A stretch of DNA of 64,000 nucleotides. Source: CAVVFX01 sp963747535. Lineage in GTDB: Bacteria; Acidobacteriota; Terriglobia; Bryobacterales; Bryobacteraceae. Below, piece after piece: positions 1-8,215 of the stretch. The translations under genes were made by a program, and so were the position numbers. The notes beneath the pieces are model-generated. The model did no database searches. It saw nothing but the letters and a program-made list of their open reading frames with translations, and was not told the DNA's origin. Numbering within the stretch: position 1 is the first letter of the stretch; each line of letters begins with the position of its first letter. Where the stretch lies: assembly GCA_963747535.1 (NCBI GenBank), contig CAVVFX010000016.1, positions 94,835 to 158,834 of the forward strand, in the 5' to 3' direction.

Positions 1-881
1 ACTCGCCGGGGTTTGGTACGCGTGATCGAAATCATCTCGCTTTCCCAGTTCAGATTCTCGAGGCACAAGCCTGACACTTCACCACTGCGAAAACCATAGG
101 TCGCCAAGAGCATCAGGATGGCTCGGTCGCGGATATCGCGTGCCGAATCGCCTTCAGTGCTGGCGATCAATCGCCGCACGTCCGGCCAGGGTGGGCCGAC
201 CGGGAGTCCTTCGTGCCGAAACAAACGCGGACCATCAATGCCGGCGGCGATGCTGGGCGCACACCAACCGCGCACACCTGCGTATCGAAAGAACGCGCGC
301 AAGGCTTTGGCGCTGCTGGCCACTGACACGCGCCCCCAACCCTGCTTTCCATGGCTGGCCAGAAAAGCGTCCACATCTTCAAGAGAAACATTGACGAAGG
401 AACGGCTCTGATCCTCCATCCATCCCAAGAACTTCTCCAAATGCCAGCCCTGATTGCGGATGGTGACCGGAGACAAGCCGCGTTCATCTCGTCGATAAGC
501 GGCAAAGTCGGCAAGACGGTCCGCAAAGGGTAGGATCTTGGGTTGGGGCTCTTCCAAACGTCGCAAGAAGTGAAGCCATGTCGTCGCCGTTCGAATGAAG
601 AGCTCTCGCGACCACTGCAAGTCTTGTGTACGTCGCCTTTGGTGCTGCTCAGTAGCCCAACGATCGGCGGCCGCCACGATGGCGGAAGGGCTAATAGCCG
701 AACCGATGTTGATGTCGATTCGCTCGGCAATGACTAAGAGCTCTTGAGCGTGACGTTGTAAAGTCGCGCGAGCCAGGCCTTGGCTAACGCAATGATTCAG
801 GTACCGCTCCCGGGCTTCCGCAAACGGACCCTCGCGATGCCGAGTGACGATGGCAGGATACTCGAATAAAGTCTCGAACAC
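1..881 (-). CDS. Tyrosine recombinase (integrase), 3' end cut by window edge
   Basis: Reading the minus strand from a GTG at 881 gives 293 codons open to the window edge. The GTG is preceded by a strong AAGGAGG ribosome binding site. An N-terminal SAM-like core-binding domain occupies about residues 125-205. The catalytic domain begins after residue 230, and the first catalytic arginine is visible as R265 in GFRSGEVSGL. The H-x-x-R, second His/Trp and Tyr lie outside the window, so completeness cannot be judged. About 60 extra N-terminal residues (20-110) suggest a long-form transposon or phage integrase, not housekeeping XerC/D. Repeats just upstream of its start (931-1012) look like element-end or recombinase-binding sequence. 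The family call is firm; the element type is inference. Confidence 0.85.
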   Translation of the reverse strand, partial: MFETLFEYPAIVTRHREGPFAEARERYLNHCVSQGLARATLQRHAQELLVIAERIDINIGSAISPSAIVAAADRWATEQHQRRRTQDLQWSRELFIRTATTWLHFLRRLEEPQPKILPFADRLADFAAYRRDERGLSPVTIRNQGWHLEKFLGWMEDQSRSFVNVSLEDVDAFLASHGKQGWGRVSVASSAKALRAFFRYAGVRGWCAPSIAAGIDGPRLFRHEGLPVGPPWPDVRRLIASTEGDSARDIRDRAILMLLATYGFRSGEVSGLCLENLNWESEMISITRTKPRR

Positions 882-930
882 AGTCGGACCTCCTTTGAAA
901 TGGGGATGCCCGATCAGTATCGAGTTTTAG

Positions 931-1012
931 TTATGTGGCGTTCGCTGAATGCGTGATGTTCAAGCCAATCGACTTAACCGCTGGACGCCACATAATTTTG
1001 GGGACCACATAA
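931..1012. repeat. Triple TTATGTGG motif with an 11-bp inverted repeat
   Basis: TTATGTGGCGT at 931-941 is matched by the perfect inverted copy ACGCCACATAA at 985-995. A third copy, CCACATAA, lies at 1005-1012 in the same orientation as the second. The block sits between the start of the recombinase (881) and the abrupt end of group II intron 1 (1013). It therefore probably contains the outer end of the recombinase-bearing element. Its role as a binding or crossover site is inference. Confidence 0.6.
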
Positions 1013-1024
1013 CGCATACGGTTC

Positions 1025-1603
1025 TTACCTTGGATGTGACGCGTTGCGTCTGGCGTCGAAACGTTCGTCCGGATAAGCATGTACAACGTGCGGAATGGGC
1101 AGCCAGTGGTCGAAGATGGGACTCAGCTTGCCCCATGTGGGTCGCCGTTGGCTACGATGGCACAGGGTTTTGTACCATAGGCGCGCCACCTGGTACCGAA
1201 ATCGGGTCAGCGTTGGCAAGTTCCCAGGCACCGCGTGGTATTGATAGTAACCGCGCAGAACGCTCTGCAGCCATTCGCCGACTTGCGCGATCGGCGCGTG
1301 CATTCTCCGACGCAGTTCCTGCTTGAGTTCTTGCAGTTTCCTCCGTCTTCGTTTGCCGTCCGTAATGCGCTTTATCTCGAATCTGCCCAGCCTGTTGCTC
1401 CCGCAGATATGTTGGAACCCCAGGAAGGTGAACGACTCCGGTTTTCTCTCTTCACGTTCAGCCCGGTTGATCTTGGCAAACCGCCCGAATCGGATCAGCC
1501 GTGTCTTTTCTTCATTCAGCTCCAGTCCATACTCGCGCAGATGCTCCTTCAAATCGCGAAGGTAGCGCTCTGCCTCGTCTTGGCGTTCGAAGCCAAGGAT
1601 GGG
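1025..1603 (-). pseudogene. Intron 1 reverse transcriptase, C-terminal part (after YADD)
   Basis: The reading frame resumes as ILGFERQDEAERYL, the sequence that normally follows YADD in group II intron RTs. It continues through the end of the palm, the thumb and the maturase (X) region, including FTFLGFQHICG and the basic segment KRRRRKLQELKQELRRR, and ends at a TAA at 1025-1027. Together with the N-terminal part at 3469-4258 it would make an RT of about 455 aa, a normal size. The apparent ATG at 1627 lies inside intron 2 (domain VI) and is not a real start. The HNH/En domain seen in some relatives is absent. Confidence 0.85.
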
Positions 1604-1642
1604 GTGAGTAGCCCCGGGGAATCTCACCCCGAGGCTCTCTCA

Positions 1643-1676
1643 GAACCGTACTTGAACCTCTCAGCTCATACGGCTC
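1643..1676 (-). ncRNA. Group II intron domain V (intron 2)
   Basis: A 34-nt hairpin on the minus strand begins GAGCCGTATGAG and ends AAGTACGGTTC. The outer strands pair, with one G-U at the AGC triad, and the tip is GAGA-like, matching domain V, the most conserved part of group II introns. The AGC catalytic triad is intact. The RT stop codon lies inside the first strand, so coding and ribozyme sequence overlap. Confidence 0.9.
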
Positions 1677-2925
1677 CCGCCATGGAGCCTCGCCGCACGC
1701 CCATCTGCCAGTGCGCCCACAACTTCGGATCGCGTCTCGAGATACGCGCGACCCAATGCGTCGCCCTGCGCAGATGTCCGCGCAGCTTTTTGTACTTCCG
1801 ATAAGCCCATCGGGCCAATGATCGATCCAGTTGACGCATTGGCGGGTAAAGCGCCGAGCGGTAGAACCGCCCGTAATACTGAAGCCAGCCTCGAATCACC
1901 GGGTTAAACATCCGAGACAGATCTTCGATCGACTTGTCGCTGCGTAAATGCAGGTTCCAGCTTCGAATCTCCACCCGAATCTCCTTCACTGCTTTGTCAG
2001 AAACAGCCGGACTGAAATTGATGAAGTACTTGCCGAACCGATTTTTCGATCTCCGGGGACGAAATGTGTACCCCAGAAAATCAAATTTCTCATGTTCGTA
2101 TCTCCTTCGTCGATCATCATCCTTGCAATAGACGATCTTCGTCTTTTCCGGATGAAGTTCCAATCCGCACTCCTTCAAACGCGCGGCTATGGCCGCCCGG
2201 ATTTCCTGAGCTTCCTCCTCCGTCCTGCAATGCACGATGGCATCGTCAGCGAACCGCTCAAACGGATTTTGCGGATACTTCACTGACATCCACCGATCAA
2301 AAGCATAGTGCAGAAACAGATTCGCTAACAAGGGACTGATCACGCCGCCTTGCGGCGTGCCTTTCTCACGCGGGACCAGTCGACCGTCCTCCTCTTGCAC
2401 TGGAGCTTTCAGCCAGCGCTCGATGTAGAGCACCATCCACTTTTCCTTGGCATGTTTCTTCACCGCTCGTATCAGCAGATCTTGCGGGATGTTGTCGAAG
2501 AAGCCCTTGATGTCCAGATCTAAAATCCAGTCATGACGCCAGCATCGCTGCCGCGCCTGTCCCACTGCATCCAGCGCCGACTTCCCCGGTCGATACCCGT
2601 AGGAATCCGGATGGAACAATGGGTCCACCATCGGCTCCAGCCTTGACTTCACCACTTGCTGCGCAATCCGATCCGATACGGTCGGGATGCCCAGTTTCCT
2701 CTCCCCACCGTTTGCTTTCGGTATTTTCACCGTGCGCACCGGCGGTGGAAGATAACTGCCCGACGACATCCGATTCCAGATCTTGTACAAGTTCCCTTTC
2801 AGGTTCCTTTCAAAATCTTCAATCGACTGTTCGTCGACCCCTGCCGCTCCTTTATTCGCCTTTACTCGCTTATACGCCTCCCAGACCTCCCACTTCGAAA
2901 TCACAAACGGCTTTGCTTCACTCAT
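1666..2925 (-). CDS. ltrA: Group II intron reverse transcriptase/maturase (intron 2)
   Basis: A complete 419-aa intron-encoded protein. It has the RT0/RT1 start (KANKGAAGVDEQSIEDF), RT2a (GERKLGIPTVSDRIAQQ), RT3 (YGYRPGKSALDAV), RT4 (WILDLDIKGFFDNI) and the GTPQGGVISPLLANLFLHY block. The catalytic motif is FADDAIVHC, i.e. F-A-D-D instead of Y-A-D-D, a known variant. The thumb and maturase region include GWLQYYGRFYRSALYPP; no HNH endonuclease follows. The ATG at 2925 is preceded by GGGAGGAG. It makes cDNA from the intron RNA during retrohoming and helps splicing. It looks functional and is probably what brought intron 2 here. Confidence 0.93.
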   Translation of the reverse strand: MSEAKPFVISKWEVWEAYKRVKANKGAAGVDEQSIEDFERNLKGNLYKIWNRMSSGSYLPPPVRTVKIPKANGGERKLGIPTVSDRIAQQVVKSRLEPMVDPLFHPDSYGYRPGKSALDAVGQARQRCWRHDWILDLDIKGFFDNIPQDLLIRAVKKHAKEKWMVLYIERWLKAPVQEEDGRLVPREKGTPQGGVISPLLANLFLHYAFDRWMSVKYPQNPFERFADDAIVHCRTEEEAQEIRAAIAARLKECGLELHPEKTKIVYCKDDDRRRRYEHEKFDFLGYTFRPRRSKNRFGKYFINFSPAVSDKAVKEIRVEIRSWNLHLRSDKSIEDLSRMFNPVIRGWLQYYGRFYRSALYPPMRQLDRSLARWAYRKYKKLRGHLRRATHWVARISRRDPKLWAHWQMGVRRGSMAGAV

Positions 2926-3468
2926 CGGCTCCTCCCATTTCTGGTTGGCTCATTGAATTCGGCTCCATCAACACAACCCCTTGGCTCCATCCCCTTTCAG
3001 GGACTTCATCGCTACTACGGGTTGTTCCGCCCCTCGGCTCCGCATCCGTACTCTCACTCTCATGGTTCTTCCACTTGAGCTTCTCCGTTTACATCAGAGC
3101 CGCAGGTTCCCACGTTCCACTCAACCGCCATCCAACAGACTCAGGCCACCTCAATGCCGGATGCCGCTTCGGTCCGTAAACAGGTTCCGCCGAAGCTTGT
3201 CCCGCGTCAACGACTCTCCGCGGTTTTGACATCGTCCCTACGCTTTCGACACTTCATCAGTGGTTCCCTTGCGGTCCTCTCTCTGTTAGTCACCTGATCT
3301 GGTTCTTCCCAGACCTTTTCCTTCCGCGCTCACGACCATGGCTTTTGACCACAGCCGCCGGAGGTGGTTTGAAACCTGCTCCTGCAAGCCGGTTCCGAGG
3401 GGCCTCCCCTCATCAGTCAAGCAGTTACACACATTGGACCCTTTCGGTCCTTTGCGCTCGTGGCGCAC

Positions 3469-4258
3469 CGTCGTCCGCATAGCGCGCGATGGTAACGTCG
3501 CCACGGGCCGCCCTCCTCCACTGATCGGTCCATTGATCGAGAACATAGTGCAGGTACACGTTGGACAGCAGTGGCGATGCCACTGAGCCTTGCGGCGTCC
3601 CTACCTCTGTTTCCGACCAGACACCGTCCTCCATTACTCCTGCTTCCAACCATTTACGGAGGATGCGCAGGACTCTGGGGTCGGCCACTCGCTGCTCGAC
3701 TAACTGGATCAGTTTCTCGTGCGAAATGTTATCGAAGAAACTTCTTAGATCCAGATCGAGAATCCAGTTCACCTTCTTCCGCTTGATCGCCACGTACAGT
3801 GCATCGAGCGCCATATGTTGATTGCGCCCTGGCCGAAAACCGTAAGAAAACCCTCGAAAGTCCTCTTCATAGATTGCGTTGAGAACCGTGACCATGGCTT
3901 GTTGGACAATCTTGTCCTCCAGAGCCGCGATCCCCAATGGCCGTTGCTTGCCATTGGCTTTCTTGATCCAGTGTCTCCTGGACGGCTGTGGTCGATAACT
4001 TCCGCGGTGCACCTGGCTGTGTAGATCGTTTAGTCTGTCCTCCAGCCCGATGGCATACTCTTTCCATGTCACCCCGTCTATCCCCGGTGCTGCCTTTCGC
4101 TTCAGGGCGTAAAAGCTCTCCCGTAGTAAGTTCAAGGTCATATGGTGGAGCAGTGCAGTGAACCGTTCTTGCTTATTCTTTCGTGCTCTTTCCCGCACAC
4201 CCTGTAATCCCTGGGACACCTTTTCCCCGCTCTGGGTCAGGCCAGTGTTAGATTCCAT
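3469..4258 (-). pseudogene. Intron 1 reverse transcriptase, N-terminal part (to YADD)
   Basis: About 263 codons of a group II intron RT: KAAPGIDGVTWKEY (RT1), KQRPLGIAALEDKIVQQA (RT2), FSYGFRPGRNQHMALDAL (RT3), WILDLDLRSFFDNI (RT4), GTPQGSVASPLLSNVYLHY, then ARYADD, after which intron 2 begins. I prefer the ATG at 4258 because AAGGAG lies 7 nt upstream; an upstream ATG at 4315 lacks a good site. Residues past the YADD in this frame are intron 2 sequence read as protein. The remainder is at 1025-1603. Broken as a gene unless intron 2 is spliced precisely. Confidence 0.88.
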
Positions 4259-4744
4259 GATGTTCTCCTTGGTCACCGGCCTTCCCTCCCCCTCCTCCGC
4301 CGGCCATGTCTCCATCGCCTTTGTTCAGTGGTTCGTAGGTACTATGCCGACGTTCGACTCCTCGCCAGCGTCCATGCCCGGATTGCGCTTTTGGCTTCCC
4401 GGGCCGTTCCGATGGCGGATTAGCCCCGGATGCCGACGAGGTCTCTCGGTTCTCGCGCGTGTAGTTTCTCGACGTGCGTAAGGCTCCCGGACTACGCTGG
4501 ACCTGCTCCGGACTCGCGTATATCGTCATGCGGCAGTGTTGCCTTCCCGTTGCAAGCACACGGTCGGCGTCCAGATTGCGTTTTTCGAAGCTCATTTCCT
4601 CGCCCGTCGATGCCTCTGTCTACGCTTCACCCGGCACCTCGCGGTACCCGGCGCAAGACTTGAGGTCAAGATGGTCGCTACTCCTTTCTTGTGGGGCTCT
4701 TTCATCCCCGACTACACGCCGGTTTATCCCGACGATTGCGCTTG

Positions 4745-4796
4745 CTTACGCGCGCGGCTCAGCAACAACTACCGAGCCACGACCGTTAGGGAGTGG
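4745..4796. repeat. REP-like hairpin upstream of intron 1
   Basis: CGCGGCTC at 4753-4760 can pair, with one mismatch, with GAGCCACG at 4774-4781 across a 13-nt loop. Similar GGCTC/GAGCC palindromes flanked by AGGGAG are, from memory, common extragenic repeats in Solibacter-like genomes. It marks the outer limit of intron 1 and may be near its insertion site. Confidence 0.45.
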
Positions 4797-4962
4797 TTGC
4801 GCGAACTTTTGCAAGTAGGTACTAACCTAAGACAATAACGCCGGCAATTTTCGGCCAGATCACCGGCACCTTGTTGTCTTCAGAGCGCCCGTTCCAGTTT
4901 GTGGCGAAGTTGTTTTTCCAGAAATCTGCAACACGGGGCTTGAGCCGGTGCTGGAAAAGGAA

Positions 4963-4976
4963 CAGACTGAAGTCTG
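4963..4976. repeat. Palindrome CAGACTGAAGTCTG, copy 1
   Basis: A 6-bp arm hairpin placed directly over the GTG start of the GH13 gene. Copies with the same core occur at 9724-9737 (exact, inverted) and 23609-23622 (one mismatch). Confidence 0.6.
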
Positions 4977-6850
4977 TGTTACATAGACTTTCCATAAGCC
5001 GAATCGCGCTGCTGCTATGGGTCTCCGTCCGCCTCGCGTGGCCGGCTTCGCCTGCAGTCACTAAAGTGGAGCCTCCCGATTGGGTCGTCGAACCTTCCGG
5101 GCTGACGCTGCGGATGCTGATTACCGGCTCGGACCTCGCCGGAGCTGCCGTCCGCTCGCAATTTCCCACCGGCGGCATGCTGGTCAGTCAAAGCGGCACC
5201 CATCTCTTCTTCGATCTCCGGGTTCCTTCCAAGGCTGCTCCGGGTAGCTACCCCATCCACATCATCACAGCGTCCGGCGCGGTCGACGCGCCCTTCTCCA
5301 TCGTGAAGGCGCTTCCGCCGCAAGGGCGTTTTCAAGGTTTCTCAACCGATGACGTGATCTACCTGCTCATGCCCGATCGCTTCGCTAATGGCGATCCGTC
5401 GAACGACGATCCGGCCATCTCGCAGGGCCTCTACGATCGCTCCAAGCCGCGCTATTATCACGGCGGCGATTTCGCGGGGATCATCCGGCATCTTCCGTAT
5501 CTCAAAGAGTTGGGCATCACGGCGATCTGGATGACCCCAATCTACGACAACTCGAACCACCTGAACCAGCGCGAAACCTACAATCATCAGGCCATCACCG
5601 ACTACCATGGCTACGGCGCCGTTGACTTCTATGGCGTCGAAGAGCACTTTGGCACGCTGGATACTTTCCGCGAGTTGGTCGACAAGGCCCATGCGCTAGG
5701 GATCAAGATCATTCAGGACCAGGTCGCGAATCACACGGGACCGTACAATCCGTGGGTGAAGGATCCGCCGACGCCAACCTGGTTCAACGGAACTGAGTCG
5801 CATCACCTCAACGAGACGTGGCGCACCTGGACCCTCATAGACCCGCATGCGACTCCTGGGATGCGGAAGAGCACACTGGAAGGCTGGTTTGTCAACATCC
5901 TTCCCGACCTGAACCAGAACGATCCGGAATGCGCCCAATACCTGATTCAAAACACGCTCTGGTGGATCGGCCGCACGGGCCTTGACGGTATTCGCGAAGA
6001 TACTTTGCCGTACGTCCCGCGAACCTTCTGGAGCCGTTGGACCGCTGCGATCCGCCGGCATTATCCGAAAGTGAACGTGGTAGGCGAAGTCTTCGACTCC
6101 GATCCGGGGCTCGTGTCGTTTTTTCAGGGCGGCAGGACGGAATTCGACGGTGTGGATACAGGAGTCGGCAACCTGTTCGATTTCCCGCTGCACTACGCCA
6201 TCCGCAAGTTCTTCACCGGCGCTGCACCCGCCACCGATCTCGGCAAAGTCATCGCGCACGATTCTCTGTATCCCGATCCCAATCAACTCGTGACGTTCGT
6301 CGATCTCCACGACATATCGCGCTTCATGAACCTGCCCAGCGCGACGGTCGACGAACTCAAGAGCGTCTTCACGTTTCTCTTCACCGAACGCGGAATTCCT
6401 ATGATTTACTACGGCGACGAGGTCGCGATGAAGGGCGGCGACGATCCCGACAACCGCCGCGATTTCCCGGGTGGATGGAAGAGCGATCCGCAGAACGCCT
6501 TCGAATCCGCGGGACGAACGCCCGAGCAGCAATCATTGCTCGAACATCTTCAGCACCTGGGAAAGATCCGCGCAAAGTCAGAGCCCCTGCGCCGCGGCGC
6601 GATGGTCGAACTGCTAGCCGAAACGGATCAGTACGCTTTTGCGAGAACCACACCCCAATCCGCGATCGTAGTAGTATTCAATCGGGCCGCCGAACCCGCG
6701 GATCTGCAAATTCCACTAAGCGGTTCAAACATCATGGATGGCACTTCGCTCGAAGATGCGCTAGGCGCCGCGCCGAGGGCGACCGCACGCGAAGGCAAGC
6801 TGGAACTCCGCATGCCCCCAAAATCCGCTGCGATCTACACCACCAAATGA
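4976..6850 (+). CDS. Secreted GH13 alpha-amylase/cyclomaltodextrinase-like glycosidase
   Basis: A 624-aa protein from a GTG at 4976; the open frame extends to 4871, but the earlier part crosses a repeat and hides the signal peptide (SRIALLLWVSVRLAWPASPAV). After export come a beta-sandwich N-domain (about 30-115) and a GH13 barrel beginning VIYLLMPDRFANGDPSND. Catalytic residues are visible: nucleophile D342 in GIREDTLPYV, acid/base E371 in NVVGEVFDSD, stabiliser D446 in FVDLHDISRF (the usual VDNHD has L for N). YYGDEVAMKGGDDPDNRRDF closes the active site, followed by a C-terminal beta-domain. It should hydrolyse alpha-1,4-glucans (starch, maltodextrin or cyclodextrin) outside the cytoplasm, feeding the transporter and MalQ genes that follow. 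Exact substrate is inferred. Confidence 0.9.
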   Translation: MLHRLSISRIALLLWVSVRLAWPASPAVTKVEPPDWVVEPSGLTLRMLITGSDLAGAAVRSQFPTGGMLVSQSGTHLFFDLRVPSKAAPGSYPIHIITASGAVDAPFSIVKALPPQGRFQGFSTDDVIYLLMPDRFANGDPSNDDPAISQGLYDRSKPRYYHGGDFAGIIRHLPYLKELGITAIWMTPIYDNSNHLNQRETYNHQAITDYHGYGAVDFYGVEEHFGTLDTFRELVDKAHALGIKIIQDQVANHTGPYNPWVKDPPTPTWFNGTESHHLNETWRTWTLIDPHATPGMRKSTLEGWFVNILPDLNQNDPECAQYLIQNTLWWIGRTGLDGIREDTLPYVPRTFWSRWTAAIRRHYPKVNVVGEVFDSDPGLVSFFQGGRTEFDGVDTGVGNLFDFPLHYAIRKFFTGAAPATDLGKVIAHDSLYPDPNQLVTFVDLHDISRFMNLPSATVDELKSVFTFLFTERGIPMIYYGDEVAMKGGDDPDNRRDFPGGWKSDPQNAFESAGRTPEQQSLLEHLQHLGKIRAKSEPLRRGAMVELLAETDQYAFARTTPQSAIVVVFNRAAEPADLQIPLSGSNIMDGTSLEDALGAAPRATAREGKLELRMPPKSAAIYTTK

Positions 6851-6908
6851 CATTCCTTATTTGTGTTCATTCGTGTTCATTCGTGGCCCAGTTCTTTCCG
6901 TATTAACC

Positions 6909-8214
6909 ATGGAAAAGCCCGCACTCACGACCTCCCAAATCCTGAACATGAACTTCGGATTCTTCGGGATCCAGTTCGGTTGGGGACTCCAGATGGCCAA
7001 CATGAGCGCCATTTACGAGTACCTGGGTGCGAGTCCCGACCAGATCCCGATGCTTTGGCTGGCCGCGCCGCTCACCGGGCTGATTGTGCAGCCCATCATC
7101 GGCCACTTGAGCGATCACACCTGGGGACGGCTCGGCCGCCGCCGTCCCTACTTTCTCTTTGGCGCCGTCCTTAGTTCGCTGGCCCTGTTCCTGATGCCCA
7201 ACTGCTCGGCGCTGTGGATGGCCGCGGGGTTGCTCTGGATCCTAGACGCATCCATCAATATCAGCATGGAACCTTTCCGCGCATTTGTGGCGGACGTACT
7301 GCCGGAATCGCAGCGGACTCAAGGCTTCGCTGTACAAAGCCTCTTCATCGGACTCGGCGCGGTGATTGCTTCCGCGCTACCCTGGCTGCTGGTGAACTAT
7401 GCAGGTGTATCCAGTTCCGCGGCCGCCGCGCACAGTATCCCACTGACCGTGAAGCTTTCGTTTTATATCGGCTCTATGGTCTTTCTAGGTGCGGTTATCT
7501 GGACCGTCGCGACTGCGCGCGAGTATCCTCCGGAGGATCTGGAAGCCTTCCGCAAAAGTCGCGCCCGTGGAGCGGGAGCGATGGCCGGGGCACGCGAAAT
7601 CCTCTTCGAGCGTTGCGGCGATGCCGCTCACCATGCGCCGCCTCGGCTGGATGCAGATCTGCACCTGGCTGGGGCTGTTCTGCATGTGGCTATATTTTCC
7701 GGTTGCGGTGGCGCACCACGTTTTTGGCGCAACCGATGCGCACTCACCGCTCTACACGGAAGGCGTCTCATGGGGAGGAGTCTGCTTCGGCATGTACTCC
7801 GCGGTGTGCTTCGCGTTTTCCTTCGTGCTGGAGCGGATCGCGCGCCGCCTGGGCCGTGCCCGAACCCACGGATTGTGCCTCCTGGCCGGCGCCTTGGGCC
7901 TTCTGTCCGTGGCCGTGATTCACGACAGGTATTTTCTACTGCTCTCCATGACCGGCGTCGGAATTGCGTGGGCCAGCATTCTTTCCATGCCTTATGCCAT
8001 GCTGGCGGGAGCGCTTCCGCCATCCAAAGTGGGAGTGTACATGGGTATCTTTAACTTCTTCATCGTGATGCCCGAGATCATTGCGTCGGTGGGCTTCGGA
8101 TGGGTGATGAATCACCTGCTTGGTAACGACCGTATGGCGGCCGTAGTCTGCGGCGGAGTTTTCCTGCTCCTAGCCGCGGTTCTGGCACAACGCGTGCCCG
8201 ACGAAAAGCGATAA
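6909..8214 (+). pseudogene. SLC45-like MFS sugar transporter, frameshifted
   Basis: The ATG at 6909 opens MEKPALTTSQILNMNFGFFG and the frame holds through six predicted TM helices. It includes the sucrose/maltose-transporter signature HLSDHTWGRLGRRRPY and SINISMEPFRAFVADVLP. Near 7596-7622 homology moves to the next frame (MPLTMRRLGWMQ onward), which carries the remaining helices to the stop at 8214. One surplus base explains it. The stop lies one base before malQ, as expected for a coupled, working gene, so a sequencing error or a very recent mutation is as likely as a real loss. The role would be proton-linked uptake of maltose, maltodextrin or sucrose between the GH13 enzyme and MalQ. Confidence 0.85.
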
Positions 8215-8215
8215 A

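Larger units (their letters stand above)
1604..3468 (-). mobile_element. Group II intron 2, apparently full length, nested in intron 1
   Basis: The 5' end matches the group II consensus: GTGCGCC begins at 3468 on the minus strand. The order is then 543 nt of leader RNA (domains I-IV), an intact RT (2925-1666), a canonical domain V and a domain VI hairpin. An unpaired A at 1609 lies 6-7 nt from the 3' end, as expected for the branch point. The intron interrupts the YADD codons of intron 1's RT. Exact splicing is uncertain by one base: ending after CTCAC puts the ligated RT out of frame, ending one C later restores YADDAILGFE. About 1.86 kb, the usual size for an ORF-bearing bacterial intron. 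Confidence 0.85.
1013..4735 (-). mobile_element. Group II intron 1, 3'-truncated and interrupted by intron 2
   Basis: This is a minus-strand group II intron recognised from its reverse transcriptase, which is split into 3469-4258 and 1025-1603, and from about 480 nt of non-coding leader upstream of the RT. The 3' end stops at 1013: directly after the RT stop codon the sequence GAACCGTATGCG looks like the first strand of domain V, then runs into TTATGTGG repeats. The rest of domain V and domain VI are missing. The second residue of the catalytic AGC triad would be A instead of G. I could not find a GTGYG 5' end, so the boundary near 4735 is only a limit set by an unrelated hairpin further out. 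This copy should be unable to splice. Confidence 0.65.

Noticed and set aside
167..730. 187-aa minus-strand open frame overlapping the left-edge recombinase
   Set aside because: It is out of frame with the clear tyrosine recombinase on the same strand, has Ser/Arg/Pro-rich low-complexity content and no family motif.
4476..4600. GTGTGC near 4563 on the minus strand as the 5' end of intron 1
   Set aside because: It would leave only about 305 nt before the RT, too short for domains I-III, compared with 543 nt in intron 2.
5696..6532. 278-aa minus-strand open frame inside the GH13 gene
   Set aside because: Antisense shadow of the amylase in high-GC sequence; no domain and no ribosome binding site.
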